From assembly GCA_003510765.1 (NCBI GenBank), contig DOKV01000198.1, forward strand, positions 1 to 5,335: a stretch of 5,335 bases of DNA, given 5' to 3'. A model generated the notes under the pieces. That model was not told where the DNA came from. It was given only the letters and a program-made list of their open reading frames with translations, and did not search any database. This document shows, one piece after another, positions 4,205 through 5,335 of the stretch. The stretch's first letter is position 1, and every line of letters begins with the position of its first letter. Source of the DNA: Clostridiaceae bacterium (GTDB lineage Bacteria; Bacillota; Clostridia; Clostridiales; Clostridiaceae). Made by a program: the position numbers and the translations under genes.

Positions 4205-5335
4205 TATGATGACCATGATGAAGCTGGAAGCCTCCATCTTTTTAAACGGGGTGTTGTACTTTTTAAAGAAGATCCCTCTGGTGAAAAAGCTGTTTGTTTC
4301 AGCCAGTTATGGATTCATCTCCATGAAGCGTGTGTTGGGCTACGTGTCCTTTGTTTACCAACTTCTATTTTCCAGCTTGAAAAGCATACTCTTGGCTTTG
4401 GTGTTTCTCCTCTTGCCCATGGTTTTTTTAGGCCAGGGAGATCCCGGAAGAAAACCGCTGACCTTGGTGTTGTTTTTTTATGGACTGACCAGGCTTTTTA
4501 TGCCCACTTTGTTGGAACTCAATAAAAGCAAGTTCATCTTGCTTAAAGAGCTGAAGATGGAACCCGTGGGCTACGCCAAAGCTTTTTTGCTTAAGAAAGA
4601 AGGGTTTAAGTTCCTGGGGAGGACCCTAGGGTTTTTACTCCTCACAGGGGTGGTGATGAAAAGTCCTCTGGAAGCCCTCTATATATCGCTCCTTATCACT
4701 GGCCTAGGCCTTGGGACAGAAGCGTTACATCTCTTTCTCTATAAGAAAAAACGCTTTCTGTTGGAGGAGCATAGCATCTCTTTAATCTTCTTGTACCTGC
4801 TACTCTTTGGCGGAGGCGCGGCCCTCTTTTATTACGGTCCTTCCTTTGATGGCGGGAGGATCCTTTTGCATCCTGTCACAGGAATTTTGGTAGCCCTTGT
4901 CACCTTCATAAGCATCGCCTATATCCGATCCTATGATTATTACATGGAAGCCCTTTTGGCAGTGACCAGTTATGAGAAGATGGAGAAGATGAACAATGCC
5001 ATGGCCGAAGCCAGGGTAGCAGATGTGAAGCTTAGGGAGTCAGACTATAATTTAGAGGAAGAGAAAGGAAAGAAGTCTTCTGAAAAAGAAGGATATGCTT
5101 ATCTCCATGAGCTCTTTATCCGGCGCCATGGCAGATTTTTTAGAAAGCCCATTTATGTGAAATCAGCCCTGGTGGTGGGGGTCTTTGTGATTTTAGGGTT
5201 TGTGAAGGTGTTCTTTGAAGAAGATCTTTTCAACACCATGGCCACGGAGCTCACGGGAAGCTATACGCTGTTTATTTTTCTCATGTATATGCTCTCTAAC
5301 TCTCAAAGAGATACCAAAGCCATGTTTTATAACTG
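4194..5335 (+). CDS. ABC transporter permease, multi-spanning (3' end beyond the window)
   Basis: A frame starting at ATG 4194 stays open for 380 codons to the window edge, so the gene is truncated on the right. It begins MFPNMMTMMKLEASIFLNGV, with GAGGAGG 6 nt upstream inside the ATPase gene, whose stop it overlaps by 11 bp; translational coupling is likely. Hydrophobic segments lie at about 62-80, 88-104, 143-155, 160-182, 195-214, 224-245, 323-341 and 354-368. A charged stretch at about 250-320 (EKMEKMNNAMAEARVADVK, EEEKGKKSSEKEG) is probably a cytoplasmic loop. The N-terminal amphipathic part LYFLKKIPLVKKL (21-33) resembles those of clostridial exporter permeases that pair with this kind of ATPase. 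From family knowledge such permeases are about 500-560 residues, so roughly a quarter to a third is missing. The substrate is unknown. Confidence 0.82.
   Translation, partial: MFPNMMTMMKLEASIFLNGVLYFLKKIPLVKKLFVSASYGFISMKRVLGYVSFVYQLLFSSLKSILLALVFLLLPMVFLGQGDPGRKPLTLVLFFYGLTRLFMPTLLELNKSKFILLKELKMEPVGYAKAFLLKKEGFKFLGRTLGFLLLTGVVMKSPLEALYISLLITGLGLGTEALHLFLYKKKRFLLEEHSISLIFLYLLLFGGGAALFYYGPSFDGGRILLHPVTGILVALVTFISIAYIRSYDYYMEALLAVTSYEKMEKMNNAMAEARVADVKLRESDYNLEEEKGKKSSEKEGYAYLHELFIRRHGRFFRKPIYVKSALVVGVFVILGFVKVFFEEDLFNTMATELTGSYTLFIFLMYMLSNSQRDTKAMFYN

Noticed and set aside
1..5335. Search for tRNA, rRNA, CRISPR repeats, insertion sequences or phage genes
   Set aside because: Nothing with a recognisable clover-leaf, regularly spaced repeats, transposase or terminal repeats was seen.

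Overview
The window looks like chromosomal DNA of a low-to-mid GC Gram-positive bacterium, most likely a member of the Clostridia. The reasons are strong AAGGAGG-type ribosome binding sites, GTG starts alongside ATG, a TATAAT-type promoter, and protein families typical of Firmicutes (a DUF4825 protein, a CNKG-type rhodanese tail, an ABC transporter with a large multi-spanning permease). The genus cannot be fixed from the sequence alone.

Layout, left to right. Positions 1-140 (+) are the 3' end of a rhodanese-domain protein, probably the tail of an FAD-dependent disulfide reductase. A long hairpin (182-223) separates it from a convergent two-gene minus-strand unit that resembles E. coli yjdI-yjdJ: a small divergent [4Fe-4S] protein (homology over about 543-776) and a small NATD1/YjdJ-type GNAT acetyltransferase (250-525). 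The iron-sulfur gene is odd at both ends. Its family-conserved N-terminus is cut by an in-frame UGA at codon 7. Its frame also has no stop where the family normally ends, so it runs 148 bp into the acetyltransferase gene.

A gene-free gap (777-982) with a 12-bp inverted repeat separates this unit from a divergent membrane-anchored DUF4825 protein (983-1927, +). That gene converges on a CmpX-like mechanosensitive-channel family protein (1993-3270, -), with a bulged hairpin terminator (1928-1979) between them. A 217-bp AT-rich region (3271-3487) carries a promoter for each direction. On its right side begins an ABC exporter operon: an ATPase (3488-4204, +) overlapping by 11 bp a large membrane permease (4194 to the window edge, +, incomplete).

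The genes do not form one obvious pathway. The clear functional pairs are the ferredoxin/GNAT unit and the ABC ATPase/permease unit. I see no mobile element, CRISPR array, tRNA or rRNA. The most unusual points are the state of the yjdI-like gene and a strong excess of the palindrome CCATGG, about 16 copies by hand count.
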